The translations under genes and the position numbers were made by a program. Below, in pieces: positions 55,691-64,000 of a stretch of DNA of 64,000 nucleotides. How positions within the stretch are numbered: the first letter of the stretch is position 1; every line of letters begins with the position of its first letter. This DNA is from Gemmatimonadaceae bacterium (GTDB lineage: Bacteria > Gemmatimonadota > Gemmatimonadetes > Gemmatimonadales > Gemmatimonadaceae). The stretch spans positions 124,001 to 188,000 of the forward strand of contig JADZAN010000019.1 of assembly GCA_020852815.1 (NCBI GenBank), given 5' to 3'. The notes beneath the pieces were generated by a model, which worked only from the letters and a program-made list of their open reading frames with translations, did not search any database and was not told the DNA's origin.

Positions 55691-57724
55691 CTACTTGCGC
55701 TTGACCAGCGTGAGGATGGTGTAGGTGGCCACCAACTCGTGATCCTGGTTGCTCACGTTGACGTCCCACGCCACGACCCCCTGCGCCACGCCGTCAGGAG
55801 GCGTCTCCTTCGCGGTCTTCTGCTTGCAGGTGAGCTTCACCTGGATCGTGTCGCCGGCATGGACCGGTTTGGTGAAGCGCAGGTTCTCCATTCCGTAGTT
55901 GGCCAGCACCGGCCCCGGCGCCGGATCGACGAACAGTCCCGCCGCCGCCGCGATCACGAAGTAGCCATGCGCCACGCGGCGCCCGAAGATCGAGTCTTTC
56001 GCGGCGATCTCGTCCATGTGGGCGTAGAAGTGATCGCCACTCAGCCCTGCAAAGTTCACGATGTCGGCCTCGGTGACGGTGCGACGGTGCGTCGTGAGCG
56101 TCTCGCCGATCTCGAGTTCGTCGAAGTACTTCCGGAACGGGTGAATCCGGTCGGCGGGCTGGTCGGCCCCCGGTATCCACTCGTTGGTGATGCGCGTGAG
56201 TGTCTGCGGCGCCCCCTGCACCGCGGTGCGCTGCATGTAGTGCAGTACACCGCGGATCCCGCCCATCTCCTCGCCGCCGCCGGCGCGCCCCGGGCCACCG
56301 TGCACCAGATGCGGCAGCGGCGAACCGTGCCCGGTTGCCTCCTTCGCACTGTGGCGATTGAGGACGTACATGCGCCCGTGATAGGCCGCCGTGCCGAGCA
56401 CCACGTCGCGCGCCACCTCGTCGTCGGCGGTGAAGAGCGACCCCACCAGCGACCCCTTCCCCATCCGGGCGAGAGCGATCGCGTCGCCCACCGTGGCGTA
56501 CGGCATCACGGTGTTGACGGGGCCGAAGGCCTCGACGTCGTGCGGTGCGGCGGTATCCAACGGTCGGTTGCAGGCGAGGAGCGTGATGGGATAGAACGCC
56601 CCCTTTTCCGCGTCGGCGTGCACCAGGCTCCCCAACTCCCCACCAAAGACGACCTCGGCGCCGGCGCGAATCGCGTCGCAGGCCTTCCCCACCTCGCGCA
56701 CCTGCGCGCGCCCGGCCAGGGGGCCCATCTTCACGCCATCGACCGCGGGGTCACCCACTTTCACCTCGCCCAGGCGCTTGCGCAGCGCGGCGATCACGTC
56801 GTCTGCCAGCGCCTCGGGGACGATGGTACGGCGGATGGCGGTGCACTTCTGCCCCGCCTTGCTCGTCATCTCGCGCACGACCTCCTTCACGAACAGGTCA
56901 AACTCGTCCGTGCCGGGAACGGCGTCGGGGCCAAGGATGGCGCAGTTGAGCGAGTCGGCCTCCATGTTGAAGCGCACCGCGTTATGCACCACGCGCTTCG
57001 ACTCCTTGAGCATGCGCCCGGTGGACGACGAACCGGTGAAGGCGACGGCGTCCTGGCAGTCGAGATGGTCGAGGAGGTCGCCCGCACTCCCGCAGATGAG
57101 CTGGATGGCCCCCGCCGGGAAGACGTTCGATTCGATGATCATGCGGAACGCCGCCTCGGTGAGGAACGAGGTCAGTGTCGCCGGCTTCACGATGCAGGGG
57201 ACGCCCGCCAGCAGCGACGGCGCCATCTTCTCCATCATCCCCCAGACCGGGAAGTTGAAGGCATTGATGTGCACCGCGCACCCTTCCAGCGGGACGCAGA
57301 TGTGGCGCCCGACGAAGGTCCCCAGCTTCGAGATACCCTCCGTAGCGCCGTCGACATGGAACGACTCGTTAGGGAGTTCGCGACGCCCCTTGCTGGCGTA
57401 CACGTAGAACGTCCCGATCCCGCCATCGATGTCGATCCACGAGTCTGTCCGGGTGGCGCCCGTTGCCGTGGAGAGCGCATACAGCGCTTCCTTGCGCTCC
57501 CCGAGGTACTTCGCCACCTCCTTCAGCATCAGCGCGCGCTGGTGGAAGGTGAGGCGACGCAACTGCGGCCCCCCCACCGAGCGGGCGTAGTCGAGCATCG
57601 CCTTGAAGTCGAGTCCCTGGCTGCTGGCCTCCGCCACCTTCTCCCCCGTGACGGCATGCAGGAGATCGGTGGCGGATCCGGTGCCCTGCACCCACTGGCC
57701 AAGGGCGAAGTTCTGGAGTCGCAT
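55691..57724 (-). CDS. paaZ: Bifunctional ring-opening enzyme of phenylacetate degradation
   Basis: A 677-residue fusion of aldehyde dehydrogenase and MaoC-type enoyl-CoA hydratase, cytoplasmic. PaaZ hydrolyses oxepin-CoA and oxidises the resulting semialdehyde. The dehydrogenase half (residues about 1-515) has [36 protein letters not shown] with the general-base Glu, and the nucleophile Cys in AGQKCTAI. The hydratase half has [14 protein letters not shown], with Asp and His of the active site, and HGYFVIA. Length matches E. coli PaaZ. Other paa genes lie 3-6 kb to the right, but paaABCDE and paaK are not seen. Confidence 0.95.
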   Translation of the reverse strand: MRLQNFALGQWVQGTGSATDLLHAVTGEKVAEASSQGLDFKAMLDYARSVGGPQLRRLTFHQRALMLKEVAKYLGERKEALYALSTATGATRTDSWIDIDGGIGTFYVYASKGRRELPNESFHVDGATEGISKLGTFVGRHICVPLEGCAVHINAFNFPVWGMMEKMAPSLLAGVPCIVKPATLTSFLTEAAFRMIIESNVFPAGAIQLICGSAGDLLDHLDCQDAVAFTGSSSTGRMLKESKRVVHNAVRFNMEADSLNCAILGPDAVPGTDEFDLFVKEVVREMTSKAGQKCTAIRRTIVPEALADDVIAALRKRLGEVKVGDPAVDGVKMGPLAGRAQVREVGKACDAIRAGAEVVFGGELGSLVHADAEKGAFYPITLLACNRPLDTAAPHDVEAFGPVNTVMPYATVGDAIALARMGKGSLVGSLFTADDEVARDVVLGTAAYHGRMYVLNRHSAKEATGHGSPLPHLVHGGPGRAGGGEEMGGIRGVLHYMQRTAVQGAPQTLTRITNEWIPGADQPADRIHPFRKYFDELEIGETLTTHRRTVTEADIVNFAGLSGDHFYAHMDEIAAKDSIFGRRVAHGYFVIAAAAGLFVDPAPGPVLANYGMENLRFTKPVHAGDTIQVKLTCKQKTAKETPPDGVAQGVVAWDVNVSNQDHELVATYTILTLVKRK

Positions 57725-57985
57725 GGGACGTGTGGCGGTGTTGGAGTCGGCGGAGCGTGACGCGAGCGAGGTCGACGGCGAGTCGCGCAGAGGAAGCTAA
57801 CGGCCCGAGGCGAGCGGGGCGAAATACCGGACGCTCGCGTCGGCGCTTCGCTCTTTCACCGGCGCGCCCCGCCCTCCACTGTGGATATGCGGTTCCGCAT
57901 CGAGGGCGTTTCCGACGCGCCGCTGGGACGACGGTCGGGGGGCCAGCGCCCGGCGCCGCGCACTCCCTCATTTCCAGGAGGAGTC

Positions 57986-58504
57986 ATGCTGAACCGAACT
58001 CCACTCCGCAGAGGACTCATTGCCGGGGCGCTGGGCGCCACCGTGATTGCCGTGTGGACCTTCGCCATCGATGCCTTCACCGACCGCATCGGCGTCACCG
58101 GCGCCCTGATCGGGGCGTGGATCTACGAGGCGTTAGGCGTCGGATTCGGCGGCCGCGGCTTCGGCGCGCACATCGGCACGTGGCTGGTGGCGCTGTACAT
58201 CGGCGTCATGGCCATTGGTGTCGTCGCGAGCTGGCTCTACAACGCATCCCGGCAGAAGCCCTCGCTCGCCTTCGGGCTGGTGATGCTCGTCGTCGTCCTC
58301 GAACTCATCCTGCTCAACCTCACGGGACTCGCCTCCCGGAACCCGATCTTCGGCGGGATGGCGTGGCTCTACGGGCTTACCGGGAACATCCTCGGTGCGC
58401 TGGCCATGGGGCGTTACCTCTGGCGTACGCATCATCCGGCCAACGAGTGGGATTGGCACGACGCCAACGATCGTCACTTCCACGCGGGGACGAAGCAGGC
58501 GTAG
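57986..58504 (+). CDS. Hypothetical four-helix membrane protein
   Basis: A 172-residue integral membrane protein I cannot assign. There are four hydrophobic segments, at about residues 10-30, 55-75, 90-110 and 125-145. The C-terminal tail is His-rich (HHPANEWDWHDANDRHFHAG) and could bind metal. The start ATG 57986 has an excellent AGGAGGAG ribosome site at 57976-57983, which rules out the longer in-frame start at 57881. It is the first gene of a plus-strand pair with ggt. Confidence 0.78.
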   Translation: MLNRTPLRRGLIAGALGATVIAVWTFAIDAFTDRIGVTGALIGAWIYEALGVGFGGRGFGAHIGTWLVALYIGVMAIGVVASWLYNASRQKPSLAFGLVMLVVVLELILLNLTGLASRNPIFGGMAWLYGLTGNILGALAMGRYLWRTHHPANEWDWHDANDRHFHAGTKQA

Positions 58505-58522
58505 TCCGCATCGGGTAGCCGC

Positions 58523-58551
58523 GCCCGGGGCGAGGTGGTAACGTCCCGGGC
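58523..58551 (+). promoter_or_regulatory. Hairpin abutting the ggt start codon
   Basis: GCCCGGGGCG (58523-58532) pairs with CGTCCCGGGC (58542-58551) over 10 bp with one G-U pair. The 9-base loop AGGTGGTAA holds the only ribosome-site-like sequence. The ATG begins at the very next base. It could tune ggt translation, or act as a weak terminator for the preceding gene. Confidence 0.55.
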
Positions 58552-60408
58552 ATGTCCAGCCTCCATCGCCCCAGCGTCGCCACGTCGGTCGTGGCGTCAT
58601 TGCAGGCCGCGCGCAATCGCCACGTTGCCGTGCGCTGCGGTTTGTTAGTCCTCGCCGTGCTCGCCACCGTCGCGTCCCTGCCGGCGGTGGAGGCGCAAGC
58701 GGTGCGGCGCCGTGCAACGAACAACGCCCAGCCCCCGGGGCCCGCGTTCGGCGGCACCGGGGGCGTTGCCTCCACGCGCGGACTCGTCGTCTCGGCGTCG
58801 AACCTTGCCTCCGACATCGGCGCTGCCGTGCTGGCGCGGGGGGGCAACGCCGTCGACGCCGCGGTGGCCACGGCCTTCGCCCTAGCGGTCACGCACCCCT
58901 CGGCCGGCAACATCGGCGGCGGCGGCTTCATGGTCGTCCGCAAGGCCACGGGCGAGGCCACCACCTTCGACTTCCGCGAGAAGGCCCCGCTCAGCGCCAC
59001 GGCGACGATGATGCTCAACGCCGACGGGTCGATCGCCTACGCACGCACCGACTCCGGCTGGCTCGCGCCGGGCGTCCCGGGCACGGTGCGCGGGATGGAG
59101 ATGGCGCACAAGGCGTTAGGCAGGCTGGCGTGGCGCGACGTGGTGGCGCCGGCCGCGCAGCTCGCGGCGCGCGGATTCATCCTCTCCCCGGCGCTCGCGG
59201 CGGAACTCAACGAGCAGCTGCGCACCACCTTTGCCCCCTTCCCCGCCTCGGTGGCGGCCTACGGCAAGAAGGGCGGCACGCCGTGGCGCGCCGGTGAGCG
59301 GCTGCGCCTCGGCGACCTGGCGCGAACGCTTGCGGCGATCGCCGAGGGAGGCGCCGACGCCTTCTACACCGGGTGGATCGCCGACTCGCTCGATGCGCAG
59401 ATGCGCGCCAACGGCGGGATGATCACCAAGCGCGACCTGGCGGAGTACCGCGCCGTGGAGCGCGAGCCGCTGCACGGCTCGTATCTCGGCTACGAGATCA
59501 TCGCCATGCCCCCGCCCAGCTCGGGAGGGACGGTCCTGATCGAGGTGCTCAACCAGCTCGAAGCACTGGGGGCCGACCGCTTCGCGCGAACGTCGACCGA
59601 CTACCTGCACCTGCGCATCGAGGCGGCGCGGCGCGCGTACCTGGACCGGGCGCGCTTTCTCGGCGATCCCGACTTCGGGGCGATCCCGGTCGATCGCCTC
59701 ACGGCGAAAGGCTACGCCGACTCGCTGGCCCGCACGATCGACCCGCACCGCGCCACGAGCTCGGTGGCGTTAGGCGGCTCGCTGGTCACGACGGCGGAGA
59801 CAATGCAGACGACGCATTTCTCCGTGGTGGACGCCGAGGGGAACGCGGTCGCCGTGACCTACACGCTGGAAGGGGGATACGGTTCCGGCGTGGTGGTGCG
59901 CGGCGCGGGCTTCATCCTCAACAACGAGATGGGGGACTTCAACAAGAAGGCCGGCTACACCTCCACCCGCGGCGATATCGGGACGCCCCCCAACCTGATC
60001 GCCCCTGGGAAGCGGATGCTCTCGTCGATGACGCCGACGATCCTGGCAAGAGACGGAAAGCTGGCGTTGGTGACCGGTTCGCCCGGCGGGCGCACGATCC
60101 CCAACACCGTGCTCGACGTCGTCCTCGGCGTGACGGCGTTCAAGCAGTCGGTGCGTGCCGCGGTCGATGCGCCACGCGTGCACCACCAATGGCTCCCCGA
60201 CGAGACGCGCTACGAGGCAGGCGCCATCCCCGACTCGGCGAAGGCCGATCTCGAGGGGATGGGACACCGACTGCGGAAGGACCCCGTGCGGTCGCAAGGC
60301 GATGCGCACAGCATCTGGTACGATGCCGCGACGCGGACGGCGTACGGGGCGAATGACAAGCGGTCGCCGGATTCCAAGGCGAGCGTGCCGGCGCGCGTGC
60401 AGCGCTGA
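58552..60408 (+). CDS. ggt: Gamma-glutamyltransferase
   Basis: A 618-residue periplasmic Ntn-hydrolase that cleaves gamma-glutamyl bonds such as in glutathione. It is made as a precursor that self-cleaves before the catalytic Thr, here in TTHFSVVDAEGNAV, about two thirds along. Family features are DIGAAVLARGGNAVDAAVA, HPSAGNIGGGGFMV, FREKAP, and GFILNNEMGDF in the small subunit. A signal peptide (LLVLAVLATVASLPAVEAQ) lies 27 residues after ATG 58552. The in-frame GTG at 58630 would give a shorter normal signal, so the start is uncertain. A 10-bp hairpin directly precedes the ATG. Confidence 0.92.
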   Translation: MSSLHRPSVATSVVASLQAARNRHVAVRCGLLVLAVLATVASLPAVEAQAVRRRATNNAQPPGPAFGGTGGVASTRGLVVSASNLASDIGAAVLARGGNAVDAAVATAFALAVTHPSAGNIGGGGFMVVRKATGEATTFDFREKAPLSATATMMLNADGSIAYARTDSGWLAPGVPGTVRGMEMAHKALGRLAWRDVVAPAAQLAARGFILSPALAAELNEQLRTTFAPFPASVAAYGKKGGTPWRAGERLRLGDLARTLAAIAEGGADAFYTGWIADSLDAQMRANGGMITKRDLAEYRAVEREPLHGSYLGYEIIAMPPPSSGGTVLIEVLNQLEALGADRFARTSTDYLHLRIEAARRAYLDRARFLGDPDFGAIPVDRLTAKGYADSLARTIDPHRATSSVALGGSLVTTAETMQTTHFSVVDAEGNAVAVTYTLEGGYGSGVVVRGAGFILNNEMGDFNKKAGYTSTRGDIGTPPNLIAPGKRMLSSMTPTILARDGKLALVTGSPGGRTIPNTVLDVVLGVTAFKQSVRAAVDAPRVHHQWLPDETRYEAGAIPDSAKADLEGMGHRLRKDPVRSQGDAHSIWYDAATRTAYGANDKRSPDSKASVPARVQR

Positions 60409-60507
60409 GCCGACACGCCAGCCGCAACGAACCACCGGGGACAGGCAAGACGAAGAGCGACGCGCGGTGTCGGGACGGAGCCTCGTCGCGACACTCGGCG
60501 TGTTGCG

Positions 60508-61104
60508 CTACTCCTTGGTACGGCTCCAGGGTTGGAGGGTGGGGAATGCGCGCATGCCCCAGTCCGCCGGCTTCTCTCGCAGCGGTTCCGTCGGCTGCAA
60601 CGTGGCGTGGAGTTCGCCGGGGAGTGCCTGGTACAGGGCAGTCCCCTCGCTCTTCCAGGCGAGCATCTCGTCGGAGACGTCCTTCACGATCCTGGCCGGG
60701 TTGCCCACCACCACCGTGCGGTCGGGGACCTGCATCTCGGCGGGAATGAAGCAGAGCGCCCCCACGATGCAGCCGGCGCCAATGGTGGCGTTGTCCATCA
60801 CGACGGCGTTCATCCCGATGAGCGCGTTGCGCCCGATGCGCGCGCCATGGATCACCGCCCCGTGCCCGATGTGCGCCCCCTCCTCGAGGACCACCGTGAC
60901 GCCGGGGAACATGTGCACCGTGCAGTTCTCCTGCACGTTGCAGCCGTCGGCGATCTCGATCGCGCCCCAGTCGCCGCGCAGCGCCGCGCCGGGGCCGATG
61001 TAGACGTCGCGGCCGATGGTCACCTGCCCGGTCACCGCGGCCTGCGGATGGACGTACGCGCTGGGATGGATGACGGGGACGATGCCGTTGAATGCGTAGA
61101 TCAC
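60508..61104 (-). CDS. paaY: Gamma-carbonic-anhydrase-fold hexapeptide protein, PaaY type
   Basis: A 198-residue left-handed beta-helix protein. Hexapeptide repeats run from PSAYVHPQAAVTGQVTIG to NATIGAGCIVGALCFI, with His in HMFPG, HIGHGAVIHG as likely zinc ligands, and IPDRTVVVGNPAR-like PDRTVVVGNPARIV at the end of the helix. PaaY is a thioesterase clearing toxic CoA intermediates of phenylacetate breakdown. The start is taken as GTG 61104, giving IYAFNGIVPVIHPSA as in relatives; upstream sequence in this frame overlaps the preceding lipoprotein gene. The neighbouring paa genes support the name. Confidence 0.88.
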   Translation of the reverse strand: MIYAFNGIVPVIHPSAYVHPQAAVTGQVTIGRDVYIGPGAALRGDWGAIEIADGCNVQENCTVHMFPGVTVVLEEGAHIGHGAVIHGARIGRNALIGMNAVVMDNATIGAGCIVGALCFIPAEMQVPDRTVVVGNPARIVKDVSDEMLAWKSEGTALYQALPGELHATLQPTEPLREKPADWGMRAFPTLQPWSRTKE

Positions 61105-61123
61105 GTCAGGGTCGCTCCACCGC

Positions 61124-61501
61124 TCAGGGTCCGGGCTTCCTGGTGCCGCCCACGACGCGAGGGATCCGCGCCGGGTCGCCGCCGGCTGAACCGCGAGCAC
61201 CCGCCGGCCTTCGCCCCGCCCCGCCAGCCGCCGATGACGTCGCGCTCTGCGAGCCATCCTGCGTCCAATAGCACCAGACGCGGTCGCCGACGGCCGTGTT
61301 GCGGTACTTCTCCTCCGTCACGAGACAGCGCGTCCCGTCAACTGCAATGAGCGAGGTGGGCGCTTCCTTGGACGCAACCGGCTTCTCGGCCAACCCGGTC
61401 ACCGCCCCACCCCGCCCCGCCCGCCCCGGCAGCATCATGCACCCGCCCAGCGCCGGCGCGAGCAGGAGGAGTGTCACCATCGTTCGTGCGCCCGTACGCA
61501 T
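61124..61501 (-). CDS. Small hypothetical lipoprotein
   Basis: A 125-residue lipoprotein with signal MRTGARTMVTLLLLAPALGGC. The mature part is short, with one recognisable block (SLIAVDGTRCLVTEEKYRNTAVGDRVWCYW) and a Gly/Ala/Pro/Arg-rich disordered tail. The two Cys in that block may form a disulfide. I know no function. It lies between paaJ and paaY on the same strand, 19 bases before paaY. It may be cotranscribed with them without being part of the pathway. Confidence 0.7.
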   Translation of the reverse strand: MRTGARTMVTLLLLAPALGGCMMLPGRAGRGGAVTGLAEKPVASKEAPTSLIAVDGTRCLVTEEKYRNTAVGDRVWCYWTQDGSQSATSSAAGGAGRRPAGARGSAGGDPARIPRVVGGTRKPGP

Positions 61502-61696
61502 CCTCGTCACCTCCCATGCCTGACGTTGTGTCATCCGTTGAGCCGCGGTCCATGGCCCCGCTCGCGTTCTACACCACGCCCGCAACAGGTTGCCTTGCGA
61601 CACGCGAACGGCGCCAGCAGCGCGGTTCGCACGCCCGTCTCCCATCTCCGCCAGCCTTCGCTGAGGCAAGCGTTCTCCCGTCCGCGGTTGCGCGTT

Positions 61697-62911
61697 TCAG
61701 ACCTTCTCCAGGATCATCGCAAACCCCTGCCCCACCCCGATGCACATCGTGCACAGCGCGTAGCGCTTCCCCGTGCGTTGCAGCTCGCGCGCGGCGGTGA
61801 GCGCCAGCCGCGCCCCCGACATGCCTAACGGGTGGCCGAGCGCAATGGCGCCGCCGTTGGGGTTCACGCGCGGGTCGTCGTCGGCGACTCCCAGTTCGCG
61901 GAGCACCGCCAGCCCCTGCGCGGCAAAGGCCTCGTTCAACTCGATCACGTCCATCTCGTCGACCGTGAGCCCCGAGCGCTGCATCACCAGTCGCGTGGCC
62001 GGCACCGGCCCGATCCCCATGATGCGCGGCTCCACCCCCGCCGCTCCCGCCGCCACGATGCGCGCAATGGGCGAGAGCCCCTCCTGCTTGCACGCCGGCT
62101 CGCTGGCAATCAGCAGCGCACAGGCGCCGTCATTGATACCTGACGAGTTCCCCGCCGTCACCGAACCCTTGCCGTCGGTCCGGAAGGCGGGCTTGAGCCT
62201 GGCCAGGACGTCCAGCGTGGTGTCGGGTCGGATGAACTCGTCGTGCACGACGTCCACCGTCGTTCCGCGCCTGGGGCCAGGCACCTGCACGGCGACGATC
62301 TCCTCGCCCAGCCGCCCCGAGTCGCGCGCCGCCGCCGCCTTCTGCTGCGAGCGGAGCGCGAAGGCGTCCTGGTCGTCGCGCGACACCGACCACTGCGCAG
62401 CCACGTTTTCTGCCGTTTGTCCCATCGAGTCGATCCCGTACCGCTCCTTCATCGCCGGGTTCACGAAGCGCCACCCCAGCGAGGTGTCGAACAGCTGCGC
62501 GTCGCGGGCAAAGGCGGTGCCCGCCTTGGACATGACGTAGGGCGCGCGCGACATGCTCTCCACGCCACCGGCAATGTAGATCCCCCCTTCGGCCAGCTTC
62601 ACCGCCCGCGCGGCATTCGCCACCGCGCTCAACCCCGACGCGCACAGGCGGTTCACGGTCTCGCCGGGAACGGTCACCGGGAGCCCCGCCAGGAGCAACG
62701 ACATGCGGGCCACGTTACGGTTATCCTCGCCCGCCTGGTTGGCGCACCCCATGATGACGTCATCGACCTTCTCCGGCTCCACGCGTTGCACCCGCTCGAG
62801 CAAGGCACGAATCACGAGGGCGCCGAGGTCGTCCGGGCGCACCGAACTCAACGCACCGGCGAAGGAACCGATCGGCGTCCGCACGCCGTCGACGATGAAG
62901 GCATCACGCAT
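61697..62911 (-). CDS. paaJ: 3-oxoadipyl-CoA / beta-ketoadipyl-CoA thiolase
   Basis: A 404-residue thiolase that splits 3-oxoadipyl-CoA (or dehydrosuberyl-CoA) to acetyl-CoA and succinyl-CoA. The nucleophile Cys is in VNRLCASGLSAV, near residue 90. The C-terminal catalytic His is in GGAIALGHPLGMSGAR, and the second Cys in CTMCIGVGQG. ESMSRAPYVM and the long middle loop match the PaaJ/PcaF branch; the two cannot be separated by sequence alone, but the paa neighbours favour PaaJ. Its ATG overlaps the PaaI stop by 8 bases. Confidence 0.9.
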   Translation of the reverse strand: MRDAFIVDGVRTPIGSFAGALSSVRPDDLGALVIRALLERVQRVEPEKVDDVIMGCANQAGEDNRNVARMSLLLAGLPVTVPGETVNRLCASGLSAVANAARAVKLAEGGIYIAGGVESMSRAPYVMSKAGTAFARDAQLFDTSLGWRFVNPAMKERYGIDSMGQTAENVAAQWSVSRDDQDAFALRSQQKAAAARDSGRLGEEIVAVQVPGPRRGTTVDVVHDEFIRPDTTLDVLARLKPAFRTDGKGSVTAGNSSGINDGACALLIASEPACKQEGLSPIARIVAAGAAGVEPRIMGIGPVPATRLVMQRSGLTVDEMDVIELNEAFAAQGLAVLRELGVADDDPRVNPNGGAIALGHPLGMSGARLALTAARELQRTGKRYALCTMCIGVGQGFAMILEKV

Positions 62912-63359
62912 GGCGAACCTGGGAAGTCCCGTCGGGAAAGTGGGGGCGCGACGTCTTGTAGGCCGTTCCCTTGAACAGCGCCACGATCGCCCCGTGCTGG
63001 TTGGTGACGGTGACCCGGTAGTAGCCGAGCCGGTTGGACGACGCCTCCTCTGCCGCCACGGCCGTGAGCACGTCGCCCGGATGGATCGCCGCCGGGTAGG
63101 TGATGGAGTTGTCCACCGCCACCGTCACGTTGCCGTGCGTGTTGCAGGCAAAGGCGAACGCCGAGTCGGCGAAGGAGAAGACGATCCCGCCGTGGGCGAC
63201 GCCAAAGCCGTTCACCATCTCCGCGCGCACCGTCATGCGGCAGGTCGCGCGGCGCGGCGCGATGGCGACGACCTCCAGCCCCAGCCAGCGCGACAGCGCG
63301 TCGCTGGCCAGCATCCCCTCCACCACACGCTCGGCGAGCTGCTGCGGATCGTTGGTCAT
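62904..63359 (-). CDS. paaI: Hotdog-fold acyl-CoA thioesterase, PaaI type
   Basis: A 151-residue thioesterase of the phenylacetate pathway that removes stalled hydroxyphenylacetyl-CoA. The hotdog motif is AHGGIVFSFADSAFAFACN, where Asp is the catalytic residue in the family. VDNSITYPAAIHPGDVL and NQHGAIVALFKGTAYK follow. The start ATG 63359 lies 5 bases after the PaaH stop, and the stop overlaps the start of paaJ. Three genes (paaH, paaI, paaJ) thus form one compact operon. Confidence 0.92.
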   Translation of the reverse strand: MTNDPQQLAERVVEGMLASDALSRWLGLEVVAIAPRRATCRMTVRAEMVNGFGVAHGGIVFSFADSAFAFACNTHGNVTVAVDNSITYPAAIHPGDVLTAVAAEEASSNRLGYYRVTVTNQHGAIVALFKGTAYKTSRPHFPDGTSQVRHA

Positions 63360-63364
63360 CGCCG

Positions 63365-64000
63365 TCACACCTGGAAGCTCTCGGCGTTGCGCACCATGCG
63401 CCGGAAGAGCGGCGATGGCCGATACCGGTCGTCGCCGGTCTCCGCCTGCAGCGCCTCGAGGTGCTCGAGGAGCCTGGAGAGCCCCACCTCGTTCCCCCAG
63501 GCCAGCAGCCCCTTGGGATAGTTGACCCCCTTGGTCATCGCCAGCTCGATGTCGGCCGCGCTGGCAATCCGCAGGTAGAGCGCGTCGGCCGCCTCGTTCA
63601 CCAGCATGGCCAGCGTGCGCCTGACGATGACGGTGCCGAGCGTTTCGTCCTTGACCGGCTGCGGCGCGGGCGCTCCCTCGCGGTAGTCGTAGAAGCCGCG
63701 CCCGCTCTTGCGCCCCAGGAGCCCCGCCTCGAGCAGGCGCTTCTGCGTGAGCGACGGGCGATAGCGCGGGTCGTAGTACATCGCGCTCCACACGCTCTCC
63801 GTCACCACGTAGTTCACGTCGTGGCCGATGAAGTCCATCAGCTCGAACGGCCCCATTCGGAAGCCCCCGATGGTCTTCATCGCCCAGTCGATCGTTGCCA
63901 CGTCGGCCACCCCTTCCTCGAGCATGCGCAGCGCCTCGCCATAGAAGGGGCGCGCGATGCGGTTGACGATGAAGCCCGGCGTGTCGGACGCGCGCACCGT
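63365..64000 (-). CDS. paaH: 3-hydroxyacyl-CoA dehydrogenase, C-terminal part (5' end outside window)
   Basis: The C-terminal 211 residues or so of an NAD-dependent 3-hydroxyadipyl-CoA dehydrogenase. It begins within the end of the Rossmann domain (DTPGFIVNRIARPFYGEALRMLEEG), then GFRMGPFELMDFIGHDVNY and LGRKSGRGFYDY. A second helical domain with AMTKGVNYPKGLLAWGNEVG follows. This duplicated C-terminal layout is that of PaaH-type enzymes. The frame continues to the right edge, so the start and NAD-binding motif are not seen. It heads the paaH-paaI-paaJ operon. Confidence 0.9.
   Translation of the reverse strand, partial: TVRASDTPGFIVNRIARPFYGEALRMLEEGVADVATIDWAMKTIGGFRMGPFELMDFIGHDVNYVVTESVWSAMYYDPRYRPSLTQKRLLEAGLLGRKSGRGFYDYREGAPAPQPVKDETLGTVIVRRTLAMLVNEAADALYLRIASAADIELAMTKGVNYPKGLLAWGNEVGLSRLLEHLEALQAETGDDRYRPSPLFRRMVRNAESFQV

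Noticed and set aside
55739-57760. A 673-codon plus-strand frame opposite paaZ, and similar long antisense frames opposite tnaA, speA and recQ
   Set aside because: They mirror codon-position bias of the real genes on the other strand, and contain no recognisable domain or signal.

Overview
This is 64 kb of high-GC bacterial chromosome, densely packed with short intergenic gaps (none over 300 bases). No rRNA, tRNA, CRISPR array, insertion sequence or prophage could be recognised. The gene content suggests an aerobic Gram-negative heterotroph of the Gemmatimonadota type: TonB receptor, OmpW, lipoproteins, a VPS10/BNR propeller protein, and many secreted S9, M28 and P1 peptidases. That assignment is inference. 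The heptamer GTTAGGC recurs about 30 times across unrelated genes.

Left part (1-17 kb): a family 5 solute-binding lipoprotein diverges from two Dpp-type permeases. Then come a DUF937 protein with Asp-rich loops, a GH38 alpha-mannosidase, Mn-type sodA and speA. sodA and speA converge on a terminator inside a large inverted repeat. A persulfide dioxygenase fused to two rhodaneses follows, then DUF502, a secreted amidohydrolase, an operon of a CDCC-motif lipoprotein plus a TlpA-like thioredoxin, and tryptophanase.

Middle part (17-38 kb): a DJ-1/PfpI protein, YceI, a 1016-residue BNR propeller protein, and an amino-acid ABC importer whose binding protein is fused to its permease. An efflux operon (NTF2-like protein, ATPase, FtsX-like permease, HlyD adaptor) is followed by an IorAB-type molybdenum hydroxylase, RecQ and a secreted M28 peptidase. 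A TonB-dependent receptor is preceded by a textbook TPP riboswitch, which makes it a candidate thiamin (or precursor) uptake channel.

Right part (38-64 kb): a long run of mostly minus-strand genes. It includes an S9 peptidase, a pair of uncharacterised secreted proteins (one DUF3142), an acyltransferase, infA, an M28 carboxypeptidase-Q-like enzyme, two outer-membrane barrels, a P1 peptidase, a YpfJ-type metallopeptidase, an aminotransferase and a KdpDE-like two-component pair. The last segment holds phenylacetate-degradation genes paaZ, paaY, paaJ, paaI and paaH, interrupted by a gamma-glutamyltransferase. The ring-epoxidation genes paaABCDE and the ligase paaK are not in the window.
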